DNA of 33,762 bases from Spartobacteria bacterium (GCA_947482345.1 CANKJN010000017.1:1-33762); one strand, 5' to 3'. Shown: positions 8,657 through 17,647, counted from the first letter of the stretch. Numbers and translations: made by a program. Notes: generated by a model from the letters alone, not told the origin.

Positions 8657-9067
8657 ATGGCAAACCACTGGCTCGTCAAATCCGAACCCTCCGCCTACTC
8701 GTGGGCCGACCTCATCAGGGAGAAGCAGACCGCATGGACAGGTGTCCGTAACTTCCAGGCCCGGAATAATCTCCGCGCCATGAAGAAGGGGGATCTCGTC
8801 CTCTTCTACCAGAGCGTCACCGATCCCTCCGTGCGCGGCATCACCAAGGTCGTCAAGGAAGCCTATCCTGATCCGACCGCCAAGGAGGGTGACTGGAGTT
8901 GCGTCGATCTGGCCGCCGTGAAACCCCTCCCCTCACCCGTCACCCTTCAGGAGATCAAGGGGGAGAAGTCCCTCGCGGAGATCTCTCTCATCAAGCAGTC
9001 GCGCCTCAGCGTCATGCCGATCGCTCCCGGGGAATACGAGCGGATCCTCGGGATGGGTGGAATCTGA
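8657..9067 (+). CDS. EVE domain-containing protein
   Basis: 136 aa MANHWLVKSEPSAYSWADLIREKQTAWTGVRNFQARNNLRAMKKGDLVLFYQS...; characteristic EVE/thymocyte nuclear protein 1-like N-terminus. Confidence 0.92.
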   Translation: MANHWLVKSEPSAYSWADLIREKQTAWTGVRNFQARNNLRAMKKGDLVLFYQSVTDPSVRGITKVVKEAYPDPTAKEGDWSCVDLAAVKPLPSPVTLQEIKGEKSLAEISLIKQSRLSVMPIAPGEYERILGMGGI

Positions 9068-9162
9068 AGGTAAGTGAGGAAGGTTCTAAAGTTACAGGGC
9101 TACTGAATCTCTTCCCTTAAGAAACTCCTTTTCATTTTTCATTCCCCCTTTTTCCTTTCCCG

Positions 9163-10188
9163 ATGACCTCATCCAAACTCCGCTGGGGCATTCTCAGCAC
9201 CGGAAAGATCGCCCATTGCTTTGCGGAGGCACTCTCCAAATCCTCGACCGGGCAACTTTTGGCCGTGGCGAGCCGAACCTCGGAGGATGCCGCCAAGTTT
9301 GCCGAACAGCACTGTGTTCCCCACGCCCATGCCGACTACGCAGCCCTTCTGGAAAACCCCGAGGTCGACGCTGTCTACATCGCGCCACCCCATCCGATGC
9401 ACCGGGAGTGGGCCGTCCGTTGCGCCGAGGCGGGCAAGCACATCCTCTGCGAGAAGCCGGCAGGCATGAACCGTGCCGAGGTGGAGGAGATGATCGGCGC
9501 GGCGCGAAAGTACGGGGTCTTCTTCATGGAGGCCTTCATGTACCGCTGCCATCCGCAGACAGAGACCCTGCGCAAACTGATCCGCTCCGACGAGATCGGA
9601 CCGATCCGCATGATCCATGCAACCTTCAGTTACTATCTCGGGGAGAATGATCCGAGTCACCGGTTGGTCGCCCGCGCTCTCGGGGGAGGATCGATCCTGG
9701 ATATCGGTTGCTACGGGGTCTCGATGGCCAGGATGGTGGCCGGCGAAGTCTTGGGGAAACGCCACGCCGAACCGGAGGAGGTCCGTGGATTTGCCCGACT
9801 GGAGCCCGGAGAGAAGACCGATCTCACCGCCGCCGCGATCCTGAGATTCCCCGGTGGGCTCATCGCCATGATCCAGAGCGGGACTCAACTCCACGGAACC
9901 AATGAAGTCCGTCTGGAAGGGGAACTGGGATCGATCACCCTGAACCGACCCTGGGGCGTTTATCCCGAGGAGGCCGAGATCCGGATCCACCACCACAAGG
10001 GGGGTGAGAAGCGGACACTGCGGAGCGGGACCCCCGACCACGATCTCTACGGATTCGAGATCGATGCGGTGGCCCGTGCCGTTGCCGAGGGGAGTCAGCA
10101 AACCCCGGAGATGGACTGGGAGGATTCGCTCGGCAACGCCGCTGTCCTTGATGCCTGGCTGGCCGAGGCGGGCGTCAACTACTGCTGA
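9163..10188 (+). CDS. Gfo/Idh/MocA family oxidoreductase
   Basis: 341 aa; WGILSTGKIAHCFAEAL, VYIAPPHPMHREWAVRCAEAGKHILCEKPAGMN, FMEAFMYRCHPQ, LDIGCYGVSMARM. Confidence 0.93.
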   Translation: MTSSKLRWGILSTGKIAHCFAEALSKSSTGQLLAVASRTSEDAAKFAEQHCVPHAHADYAALLENPEVDAVYIAPPHPMHREWAVRCAEAGKHILCEKPAGMNRAEVEEMIGAARKYGVFFMEAFMYRCHPQTETLRKLIRSDEIGPIRMIHATFSYYLGENDPSHRLVARALGGGSILDIGCYGVSMARMVAGEVLGKRHAEPEEVRGFARLEPGEKTDLTAAAILRFPGGLIAMIQSGTQLHGTNEVRLEGELGSITLNRPWGVYPEEAEIRIHHHKGGEKRTLRSGTPDHDLYGFEIDAVARAVAEGSQQTPEMDWEDSLGNAAVLDAWLAEAGVNYC

Positions 10189-10257
10189 AGGCGGTTCCGC
10201 GCTACTTGCAGCGGGCAACCGAGAGAAGCGGGCATTGCTCTCGAAAAAATCAGCAGG

Positions 10258-11109
10258 TCACAGCATCCGTTCCAGGAACGCGGAGCGGTCGAAGAGCGCA
10301 AGGTCGGTTGCACCTTCACCCGTTCCGATGAAGCGCGGGGTAATGCCGGTTTCCCGGGCAATGGCCACGGCGACACCGCCCTTGCCCGAGCCATCCAATT
10401 TCGTGAGGATGAGCCCGGTGAGCGGGGTGGCCGCATGGAATTCCTTCGCCTGCACGACGGCGTTGCTGCCGGTCGTGGTGTCGGCCACAAGGAAGACCTC
10501 GTGGGGTGCCGAGGGATCGAGCTTTCCGAGGGAGCGTTTCACCTTGGCCAGCTCCTGCATGAGATTCGACTTGGTGTGGAGACGCCCGGCTGTGTCGCAG
10601 ATGAGAAAATCCACCTTCAGTCGCCTGGCCTTCGCAAGCGCGTCATGGCAGAGGGCGGCGGGATCCGCGCCGTATTCGCTGCTCACCACTTCGACGCCCA
10701 GTTTGTCGCCCCATGACTTGAGTTGTTCGACGGCGGCCGCGCGGAACGTGTCGGCGGCGCAGAGCAGGACCGAATGACCGCGGGCTTTCATGCGGGCGCC
10801 CAACTTTGCGCTGCTAGTGGTCTTGCCTGTGCCGTTGACGCCCACCATCAGGATGACGACGGGGCCGTCCGGGGAGGGGGTGAGTTCGGCGCCGCGTTCG
10901 GGAAGGTATCTGGCTGCCTCAGAGCGGGCTGTTTCGAGGACGTTCCCGGCATGCAGGGCGAGGCCCTTGGCCCGCAGTGATTCCAAGATCGCGGTGGCTG
11001 TCGGGGCGCCGAGATCGGACTGCCAGATCGCGGCCTCGACGTCATCCCAGTCAACCGCCTCATGGGCGCCGGTGATGCGCCCCAGGACACCTTGGAGCCA
11101 ACCCGCCAT
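10258..11109 (-). CDS. ftsY: Signal recognition particle receptor FtsY
   Basis: 283 aa; SRP-GTPase motifs GVNGTGKTTSSAKLG, AADTFRAAAVEQL, DTAGRLHTKSNLMQEL, TKLDGSGKGG. Start overlaps the nusB stop by 1 nt (TGATG). Confidence 0.95.
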   Translation of the reverse strand: MAGWLQGVLGRITGAHEAVDWDDVEAAIWQSDLGAPTATAILESLRAKGLALHAGNVLETARSEAARYLPERGAELTPSPDGPVVILMVGVNGTGKTTSSAKLGARMKARGHSVLLCAADTFRAAAVEQLKSWGDKLGVEVVSSEYGADPAALCHDALAKARRLKVDFLICDTAGRLHTKSNLMQELAKVKRSLGKLDPSAPHEVFLVADTTTGSNAVVQAKEFHAATPLTGLILTKLDGSGKGGVAVAIARETGITPRFIGTGEGATDLALFDRSAFLERML

Positions 11110-11573
11110 CAGTCTTGGGGAGTGGCGGGCGCGGCGTGTTCGGGCGACTTGGATGGCGTCCTGTCAGGCCGCTTGAGCGTCGCCTTGATCTTGTCGAGGA
11201 CGCCGTTGACGAAGCGCCCCGATTCCTCGGTGCCGTATTTCTTCGCAATGTCGATGGCCTCGTTGATCGAGACCACCGGCGGGATGTCATCGCAGAAAAG
11301 CATCTCGTGGACGGCGAGCCGCAGGATGTTCCGGTCGACGGCGGAGAGACGATCCAGTTCGTAGTTCTGGGTATGCTCCCGGAGCGCCACGTCGATGTCG
11401 GCCGTATGGTCGAGCAGGCCGCTCACCAGTCCTTCGCAGAAGCGGCGGGCCGAGGGGCTGAGGCCACGGAATGCATAGAACTCCTGCAGGTCGGAAACAC
11501 CGGCGCCGCCGCCGAGGTCGCGCTGGTAGAGAAACTGGATGGCGGCCTCGCGGCCTTCGCGTCGTACTCCCAT
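11109..11573 (-). CDS. nusB: Transcription antitermination factor NusB
   Basis: 154 aa; RREGREAAIQFLYQRD, DRNILRLAVHEMLF, VSINEAIDIAKKYGTEESGRFVNGVLDKI. Confidence 0.93.
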   Translation of the reverse strand: MGVRREGREAAIQFLYQRDLGGGAGVSDLQEFYAFRGLSPSARRFCEGLVSGLLDHTADIDVALREHTQNYELDRLSAVDRNILRLAVHEMLFCDDIPPVVSINEAIDIAKKYGTEESGRFVNGVLDKIKATLKRPDRTPSKSPEHAAPATPQD

Positions 11574-11588
11574 GGTTCGATGACTCTA

Positions 11589-12068
11589 TCAGCGGCCGGC
11601 CATGGCACGCGAGGCCCGAAGCACCTCGATCGCCGCGCGTGCCGCTTCCGTGCCGCGGTTGATTTCCTCTTCCAGGCATCGGGCGCGTGCCTGTTCCTTG
11701 TTGTCGAGCAGAAGGACCCCGTGAATGACCGGTGTCAGGGTCTCCACGGACATCCTGCAGAGGGTATCGCTGACCGAGGCAGCGATGAGATCGGCATGGC
11801 CGGTCTCCCCTTTGAAAATCACGCCGAGGCAGATGACGGCATCGGCTTTGAGGTGGTCGATGGCCTTCCGTGCCAGATGGGGGATCTCGAAGGAGCCGGG
11901 AGCATGGACCACCTGGGTCTTGGTGTGCGGTTCGATGAGGGTGATTTCAGAGAGTGCTTTCGCGACCATCGGCTCCACGAACTCCGCATTGTAGCGGCTG
12001 GCCACCACAACGATAAGGTTCGTCGCGGCCGTCGAAAGCCGTGGGCGGGTCGGGAGAGGGGTGATCAT
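11589..12068 (-). CDS. ribH: 6,7-dimethyl-8-ribityllumazine synthase
   Basis: 159 aa; VVASRYNAEFVEPMVAKAL, VHAPGSFEIPHLARKA, ADAVICLGVIFKGETGHADLIAASVSDTL, PVIHGVLLLDNKEQA. Confidence 0.94.
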   Translation of the reverse strand: MITPLPTRPRLSTAATNLIVVVASRYNAEFVEPMVAKALSEITLIEPHTKTQVVHAPGSFEIPHLARKAIDHLKADAVICLGVIFKGETGHADLIAASVSDTLCRMSVETLTPVIHGVLLLDNKEQARARCLEEEINRGTEAARAAIEVLRASRAMAGR

Positions 12069-12174
12069 TTGAGGAAGAAATGATGAACGATGAAGGATGA
12101 ATGATGAAGGGTTTTCGGAGGCGATAGGGTTGGTGGACTGTGGACCCCATCACCTATTACCGAGTCCCTATTAC

Positions 12175-13491
12175 CTAAAAGAGGTGACCGAGTTTCTTCT
12201 TCTTGGTCTTGAGGTAGGTGGCGTTGTGCCTGTTGGGTTCGGGACGGATGGGGACGCGCTCCACGATCTCCATGCCGTATCCCTCGAGTCCCACGACCTT
12301 CCGCGGGTTGTTGGTCAGGAGCCGGATTTTTCCGATCCCGAGATCGGCCAGGATCTGGGCGCCCGTGCCGTAGTCGCGGAGATCGGGGGGGAAGCCAAGG
12401 CGCTCGTTGGCTTCGACGGTGTCGAGGCCCTGTTCCTGGAGCTTGTAGGCGTGGATCTTGGCGGAGAGCCCGATGCCGCGCCCCTCCTGCCTCATGTAGA
12501 CGAGGACGCCGTGGCCGTTCTCGGCGATCTGCGCCAGCGCACGGTGAAGCTGGCTACCGCAGTCGCAGCGGCGCGATCCGAAGACATCCCCGGTGAGGCA
12601 CTCGCTGTGGACGCGCACGAGGGCGGGTTTGGAAGGGTCGATCGGCCCCTTCACGAGCGCGAGGTGGTGGTGGTTGTCCACGGCCGCCTTGTAGAGGACC
12701 ATCCTGAAATCGCCGTAGTCGGTGGGCATGTCGATCTCCTGCTCCCGATGGACGAGCTTCTCGCTCTTGCGGCGGTAGGCGATGAGATCCCTGATCGAGC
12801 AGATCTTGAGTCCGTGCTTTTTGCGGAACTTCAGCAGATCCGGGAGTCGGGCCATGGAGCCGTCCTCATTAAGGATCTCGCAGATGACGCCGGAGGGATC
12901 GAGACCGGCGAGGCGCGCCAGATCGACGCCGGCCTCGGTATGGCCCGCCCGGCGCAGCACACCACCCTGGGATGCCTGCAGCGGGAAGATGTGTCCCGGT
13001 TGGCGGAGATCCTTGGGGGATGCCTTCGGGTTGCTCAGGACCTTGATGGTGGCGGAGCGGTCCTTGGCGCTGATGCCGGTGGTCGTTCCGTGGGTGGCAT
13101 CGACGGAAACAGTGAAGTCGGTGGCGTGAAGCTCGCGGTTGTGGGCGACCATCCGTTGGAGTCCCAGATGGGAGGCGCGCTCCTCGGTCACCGGAACGCA
13201 GATGAGGCCCCTCCCGTGGGTGGCCATGAAATTCACGGCCTGCGGCGTGACCTTGGAAGCCGCCATCACGAGATCTCCCTCGTTTTCCCTGTCCTCGTCA
13301 TCGGTGACGATCACCATGCCGCCGCGACGGATCTCCTCGATGACAGCGGGGATCGGATCGAATGAGGAGCTGTTCCCCCGGGATTTCCCCGTGGATTTCC
13401 CCGTGGATTTCCCGGAGGGCTTTCCCGAGGACTTGGACCCTGTGGATTTGGCCATCGCGGGTGATTTGCTTCGGGAGATCTTTTTCTTCAT
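12175..13491 (-). CDS. ribBA: 3,4-dihydroxy-2-butanone 4-phosphate synthase / GTP cyclohydrolase II
   Basis: RibB motif [10 protein letters not shown] and GCHII motifs [29 protein letters not shown]. The track ORF extends to 13548; start MKKKISRS at 13491 is preferred because it gives an ATGA overlap with the mnmA stop. KST/GKS low-complexity N-terminal extension. Confidence 0.93.
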   Translation of the reverse strand: MKKKISRSKSPAMAKSTGSKSSGKPSGKSTGKSTGKSRGNSSSFDPIPAVIEEIRRGGMVIVTDDEDRENEGDLVMAASKVTPQAVNFMATHGRGLICVPVTEERASHLGLQRMVAHNRELHATDFTVSVDATHGTTTGISAKDRSATIKVLSNPKASPKDLRQPGHIFPLQASQGGVLRRAGHTEAGVDLARLAGLDPSGVICEILNEDGSMARLPDLLKFRKKHGLKICSIRDLIAYRRKSEKLVHREQEIDMPTDYGDFRMVLYKAAVDNHHHLALVKGPIDPSKPALVRVHSECLTGDVFGSRRCDCGSQLHRALAQIAENGHGVLVYMRQEGRGIGLSAKIHAYKLQEQGLDTVEANERLGFPPDLRDYGTGAQILADLGIGKIRLLTNNPRKVVGLEGYGMEIVERVPIRPEPNRHNATYLKTKKKKLGHLF

Positions 13492-14621
13492 GCGAGCGCG
13501 GCTTCGGAAGTGGACTGCGCGGCCGCGAGCGTGCGGCGGGCGATCCATCCGCCGCCGATGATCCGGTCGCCGTCATAGAAGACCGCGGCCTGACCCGGGG
13601 TGACTGCCCGCAGCGGCTCCAAGGGACGGACGATCGCCGTGTCGTCGGGGCCGACGGTGACCTCGGCGGGGTCGCCGGTATGGCCGTGGCGGACCTTGAC
13701 GGTGATCCTGCGTTTGCCGGAAGGAGGTTGGTCGTGCCAGTTGACCCGGCCGACGGAGAATTCCCCGCAGAGCAGGTCCTCCTCGCCGCCGAGGATGACA
13801 CGTCCGGAGGAGGCATCGATATCAACCACATAGCGGGGTGTGCCGGCGCCTCCGGGCAGCCCTTTGCGCTGGCCGATGGTGAAAAGCTCGATGCCGTCGT
13901 GATCACCGAGATGGTTCCCCTGCAGGTCGTAGAAGCCGCCCGCTTGGAAGGTCTCTCCGCGGTCGCGGAGGAAGGCCTTGTAGTCCTTGCCAGGCACGAA
14001 GCAGATCTCCTGGCTGTCCTCCTTGTCGGCAACCTTGAGGCCGAGCTTGCGGGCGATGCCGCGGATCTCCTCCTTGGTCAGGGATCCGAGCGGGAAGAGG
14101 GCGCGGGCAAGCTGCCCTCCGCGCAGGCTGAAGAGGAAGTAGGATTGGTCTTTCTTGGGATCAAGGCCCTTGCGCAGGATGGGAGAGCCCTCCGTCGGGT
14201 GCTCCACGATCGCGTAATGACCCGTCGCGATGTAAGCGGCACCGAGCGCGGTCGCCTTGTCCCAGAGATTGCCGAATTTCAGCTTCTCGTTGCACATGAC
14301 GCAGGGGTTGGGGGTCCTGCCCGCCTTGTACTCCTCGGCGAAGTAATCGATCACGAGGCGCTCGAAGGGCACGGCCTCGTCGATCACATAGTGGGGGACT
14401 CCCAGCGCGTGAGCCACGCTGCGGGCATCGGCGATCGCCTGGGGACCGCAGCATTTGTCCTCGGCACGGCTCATGCAGTCCTGGGGCCAAAGTTTCATGG
14501 TGACACCGATCACCTCCCAGCCCTGCTCCTTCAGAAGCCAGGCTGCCACGCTCGAGTCGACGCCGCCGCTCATCCCCACGACGACGCGTCGGGAATCGGG
14601 CGATGGGGATGGTGTGCTCAT
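13488..14621 (-). CDS. mnmA: tRNA 2-thiouridine(34) synthase MnmA
   Basis: 377 aa; [82 protein letters not shown]. Confidence 0.95.
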   Translation of the reverse strand: MSTPSPSPDSRRVVVGMSGGVDSSVAAWLLKEQGWEVIGVTMKLWPQDCMSRAEDKCCGPQAIADARSVAHALGVPHYVIDEAVPFERLVIDYFAEEYKAGRTPNPCVMCNEKLKFGNLWDKATALGAAYIATGHYAIVEHPTEGSPILRKGLDPKKDQSYFLFSLRGGQLARALFPLGSLTKEEIRGIARKLGLKVADKEDSQEICFVPGKDYKAFLRDRGETFQAGGFYDLQGNHLGDHDGIELFTIGQRKGLPGGAGTPRYVVDIDASSGRVILGGEEDLLCGEFSVGRVNWHDQPPSGKRRITVKVRHGHTGDPAEVTVGPDDTAIVRPLEPLRAVTPGQAAVFYDGDRIIGGGWIARRTLAAAQSTSEAALA

Positions 14622-14751
14622 GGAAAGGCTGCGCAGCGGGAGCTTAAGCTACTTCGTCAGGGCTGGTGCGTCAACGAAGTGGTTGGAATGGAGGGAGTCC
14701 CTTTGCCAAAGAATAAAAAGACAAAAGGTGAGTGGGAACGCAACTTAGTCA

Positions 14752-14776
14752 TACGAACCGCTGAAAGCGGTTCGTA
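14752..14776. other. Perfect 10-bp stem hairpin upstream of mnmA
   Basis: TACGAACCGC-TGAAA-GCGGTTCGTA; no adjacent T-run, so not an obvious intrinsic terminator. Confidence 0.6.
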
Positions 14777-14822
14777 GTCCGAATAGGAGATGAGGATGGC
14801 TGGTTCGGGAGAACCGTCAGAC

Positions 14823-14853
14823 AAAAAAAGGCCCCGGAGTTTCCTCCGGGGCC
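14823..14853 (-). terminator. Rho-independent terminator downstream of the 14880..15404 gene
   Basis: Minus strand reads GGCCCCGGAG-GAAA-CTCCGGGGCC-TTTTTTT; perfect 10-bp GC-rich stem with GAAA tetraloop and T-run. Confidence 0.93.
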
Positions 14854-14879
14854 TTCTTAAATGCTAGCTTCTAAGATTC

Positions 14880-15404
14880 TTAGAAGATGAAGCGGAGACC
14901 GGCACGGGTAAGAGTCTCGTTGAGACCGTTGTTGCCGTAGATGTAACGGGAATCGGCGAAGAGACCGATGCCGCGGTTGATGCGGTACTCGAGTCCGCCA
15001 CCAACGTTGCCGTTACCCTGGCTCTGGGTGCCCCAGGTCGCGCCGCCGCCGACAAGGGCGTAGGGAGCGAGGTGCCAGCTCTCGATAGGATAACGAGCGA
15101 TGATGTCAGCCTGCGTGCTGTTGTAGACATGGCCGTTGCCGTTGAGGCTGGTGAGGGTGTTATCGATGCCGAGACCGAAGTACTTCGTGAAGAAGTAGCT
15201 GAGGCCGAGACCGCCGCCGAAGCCGTTGACGGATCCGCCATTGTAGTTACCGGCTGCACCGGCTGCGAAGACGTCGAGCTGGACTTCACCGGCGCGGAAG
15301 AGATCCTGCTGGGGAGCCACGACGACTTTCTTGGAGGACTGACCAGCGAACGAGGTCGCTGCAGTGGCCAGAACGACTGCGAGGAGTGTGAGTGTTTTGT
15401 TCAT
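14880..15404 (-). CDS. Outer-membrane beta-barrel protein
   Basis: 174 aa with signal peptide MNKTLTLLAVVLATAATSFA; alternating barrel-like strands ending LTRAGLRFIF (terminal aromatic). Confidence 0.85.
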   Translation of the reverse strand: MNKTLTLLAVVLATAATSFAGQSSKKVVVAPQQDLFRAGEVQLDVFAAGAAGNYNGGSVNGFGGGLGLSYFFTKYFGLGIDNTLTSLNGNGHVYNSTQADIIARYPIESWHLAPYALVGGGATWGTQSQGNGNVGGGLEYRINRGIGLFADSRYIYGNNGLNETLTRAGLRFIF

Positions 15405-15528
15405 GTATGTTGGTTTGTGGTTGGACTGACGATGTCGTGATTAGGCGATCAGGGAAAAGGTGTCAACGGAAAATGTACGCATTTTTTCGCGTGATGCAGG
15501 GGATCTTAAGAGATAAGCGGACTGCTTA

Positions 15529-15804
15529 GGGAAGCGCTGATTAAATCCCATGAAGGCCGCTGAAGAGCATTTGCTGATTTTTGAAGGCGCGAGTGCTGGG
15601 CGATACCCGCAGCGGTCTCACCCGAGCGAGCAACGCCACAAAAATCGAAAAATGGCTTCAGCCCTTTGGGTTGCGGGGATAACAGGCCGGGGGCTGCGTT
15701 GGCTTGGCACTTACAGCCCACTGCGGGGATGCTCGTGCCAAGCCGCCTTGCCCGCGGCCCATTCTTCCCGCAACGGCCTCTATGCGATTTAATCAGCGCT
15801 TCCT
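15529..15804. mobile_element. MITE-like element, copy 2 (276 bp), flanked by TA at 15527-15528 and 15805-15806
   Basis: Terminal inverted repeats GGGAAGCGCTGATTAAATC and (right end, reverse complement) AGGAAGCGCTGATTAAATC, 18/19 identical. Colinear with 7916..8193. Confidence 0.85.
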
Positions 15805-15901
15805 TAGTGGTGGCAGGCGACAAGAGCGGCGCGCAAACATGGCAGGTTTCCAACATTCTCCCTTGAAGAGCCCGGGCGAACTGCTACTCTTCGCGACCAG
15901 C

Positions 15902-15973
15902 GCCAGTATAGCTCAGCGGTAGAGTAGGGGACTCATAAGCCCTTGGTCGCAGGTTCGAATCCTGCTACTGGCA
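15902..15973 (+). tRNA. tRNA with CAT anticodon (probably tRNA-Met)
   Basis: GCCAGTA/TACTGGC acceptor stem, GCTC..GAGT D-stem, CTCATAA anticodon loop, GCAGG-TTCGAAT-CCTGC T-arm, discriminator A, CCA not encoded. Proximal anticodon-stem pair looks like A-G. CAT alone cannot separate Met from tRNA-Ile2. Confidence 0.9.
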
Positions 15974-16023
15974 CATTCCGATCATCCACAGAATCAAGCA
16001 AGAACACCCAGACCCCTTTTCCT

Positions 16024-16383
16024 ATGGCAACCTCCAAAGCACCCGCAAAGAAGAGCAACTCCGAACTCAAGCGCAAGCGCCAGGCCGTCAAGCGCCAGGC
16101 CCGCAACACCAGCGTCCTCAGCCGACTGAAGACCGAGGAGAAGAAGCTGCGCGCAGCCCTCGAGTCCGGTGTCAGCGAGGTCAAGGATCTCTATAAGAAT
16201 TTCACCTCGGCACTCGACAAGGCCGCCAAGAGCGGAGTCATCCACAAGAACGCCGCCGCCCGCAAGAAGAGCCGCCTGAATACGCGCGTCTCCGGTCCAG
16301 CCAAGCCGGTCGCCGAGGCCAAGCCGAAGAAGGCCGCCGCCAAGAAGGCTACTCCCAAGGCCAAGGCTGCCAAGAAGAAGTAA
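16024..16383 (+). CDS. rpsT: 30S ribosomal protein S20
   Basis: 119 aa; MATSKAPAKKSNSELKRKRQAVKRQARNTSVLSRLKTEEKKL, GVIHKNAAARKKSRLNTRV; Lys/Ala-rich C-terminal extension. Confidence 0.93.
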   Translation: MATSKAPAKKSNSELKRKRQAVKRQARNTSVLSRLKTEEKKLRAALESGVSEVKDLYKNFTSALDKAAKSGVIHKNAAARKKSRLNTRVSGPAKPVAEAKPKKAAAKKATPKAKAAKKK

Positions 16384-16403
16384 CCATACTCCTTTCCCAA
16401 CCC

Positions 16404-16440
16404 AAAGCCCCTCAGCATCAACTGAGGGGCTTTTGTTTTG
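16404..16440 (+). terminator. Rho-independent terminator after rpsT
   Basis: AAAGCCCCTCAG-CATCAA-CTGAGGGGCTTT followed by TGTTTTG. Confidence 0.92.
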
Positions 16441-16458
16441 GAGCGATTTGCCCGACTC

Positions 16459-17283
16459 TTACCGCATCGTTGAAGGAGAGTAGCCGAAAAGTCGACTGAA
16501 GGAGCGGCTGAATGTGCAGACGTCTGGATAACCTGCACGCTCCGAAACGCATTTCACGCTAAGTCCCTCCTCTTTGATCCAGCTCGCCGCACGGCGCAGG
16601 CGCGTTTCACGCAAATAGCGACCGATGCTCAATCCAGCTTCCTCCCTGAAGCGGGATCGTAGGTGGCTTTCACTCATGGAGAGTCTTCGGGCCAGTTCCG
16701 CAAGCCTGATGCCGGGGTGGTTCAACTGCAGTGCGTGAACAGACCCGATAAGGTTCACCGAGTGGTCGGTCTCCTTGGGATCATGAATGGGATAAAGCGC
16801 CCTCAGCAACCGATAGAGGCGCGAGGAAAGCAGGAGCCCATCCCGCGCCGGTCGGATCCATTCCTGAATGAAAGATGAAAGAAGGATCCGTGCATCTGGG
16901 CCGAGACGACGGACTCCCCTCCAAGCCACGCTGGAAACCGTATGCTGCGGCCAGTCGAAGGTGACGAAAGCCCAGTTCAGACTTTTTGCAATCTTTGCGT
17001 AGGAATGAAGATGCAGCGGAGGAATGAGTAGGGTTTCAGCCGGGCCGAGTGATTCGCACGAGCAGTCGATCTTAACGTTGCCGCGACCACGCAGTGAAAT
17101 GATGAGAACCCAACGTTGGTGAAGATCGGGCGATATTATCCCGGGGGAAAGAATCCCGCGGTCGTTCCGTGAGAAGAGAAGAATGTTGTCCGGAAGCATT
17201 TCCCGGGGCCGGGAGACACCCTTGAAGTAGTCGTCCGCCCCCCCGACTTCATGAAGCAGATCAATAAGATTCTGATTATTCAT
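16459..17283 (-). CDS. AraC family transcriptional regulator
   Basis: 274 aa; C-terminal double HTH: IRLAELARRLSMSESHLRSRFREEAGLSIGRYLRETRLRRAASWIKEEGLSVKCVSERAGYPDVCTFSRSFSRLFGYSPS. Confidence 0.9.
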   Translation of the reverse strand: MNNQNLIDLLHEVGGADDYFKGVSRPREMLPDNILLFSRNDRGILSPGIISPDLHQRWVLIISLRGRGNVKIDCSCESLGPAETLLIPPLHLHSYAKIAKSLNWAFVTFDWPQHTVSSVAWRGVRRLGPDARILLSSFIQEWIRPARDGLLLSSRLYRLLRALYPIHDPKETDHSVNLIGSVHALQLNHPGIRLAELARRLSMSESHLRSRFREEAGLSIGRYLRETRLRRAASWIKEEGLSVKCVSERAGYPDVCTFSRSFSRLFGYSPSTMR

Positions 17284-17647
17284 TAAGGATCAACCCCGAT
17301 CTCAGCCCCAATGCCTTCATGTAGGAACGGACAACAGCAAAGTCGATCGAATCTAATTCGGCTACCGTTTTGAGTTCCACGACAAGCCGGTGATACACCA
17401 AAAGATCCAGACGATGTTCCCCAATAGGTTGCCCCTTATAGTCAATGAGTATGGTTTTTTGCCTCTCGTAGGGGATTTTCTTTTCAGTCAGCTCAATACC
17501 CAGTGCTTCTTCGTAAAAAGACTCAAGAAAGCCTGGCCCAAAAGCTTTGTGGACCTGAATCGCCGATTCAATAACCCTAGTACTTAGTTCACGGTCAGCA
17601 AAATCATCACCTTTTCCTGATTTCCTGATTTCCTGATTATTCATCAT
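17276..17647 (-). CDS. GxxExxY family protein
   Basis: IESAIQVHKAFGPGFLESFYEEALGIELTEKKIPYERQKTILIDYKGQPIGEHRLDLLVYHRLVVELKTV contains GPGFLESFY. Start taken at MMNNQ (17647) rather than the track start 17785; 8-nt overlap with the araC-type gene. Confidence 0.88.
   Translation of the reverse strand: MMNNQEIRKSGKGDDFADRELSTRVIESAIQVHKAFGPGFLESFYEEALGIELTEKKIPYERQKTILIDYKGQPIGEHRLDLLVYHRLVVELKTVAELDSIDFAVVRSYMKALGLRSGLILNE

Noticed and set aside
9169-10218. 349-aa minus-strand ORF
   Set aside because: Antisense to the Gfo/Idh/MocA oxidoreductase, which has strong family motifs.
11115-12083. 322-aa plus-strand ORF
   Set aside because: Antisense across nusB and ribH; no domain-like sequence.
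12097-13365. 422-aa plus-strand ORF
   Set aside because: Antisense to ribBA, which has clear catalytic motifs.
13362-14777. 471-aa plus-strand ORF
   Set aside because: Antisense to mnmA and the ribBA start; no recognisable domain.
7916-15804. CRISPR-like or phage-attachment interpretation of the two repeated copies
   Set aside because: Only two copies ~7.6 kb apart with terminal inverted repeats and no short regular spacer arrangement. No CRISPR array or integrase was seen in the window.
15506-15856. 116-aa minus-strand ORF
   Set aside because: Mostly MITE copy 2 sequence read through into its flanks; not supported as coding.
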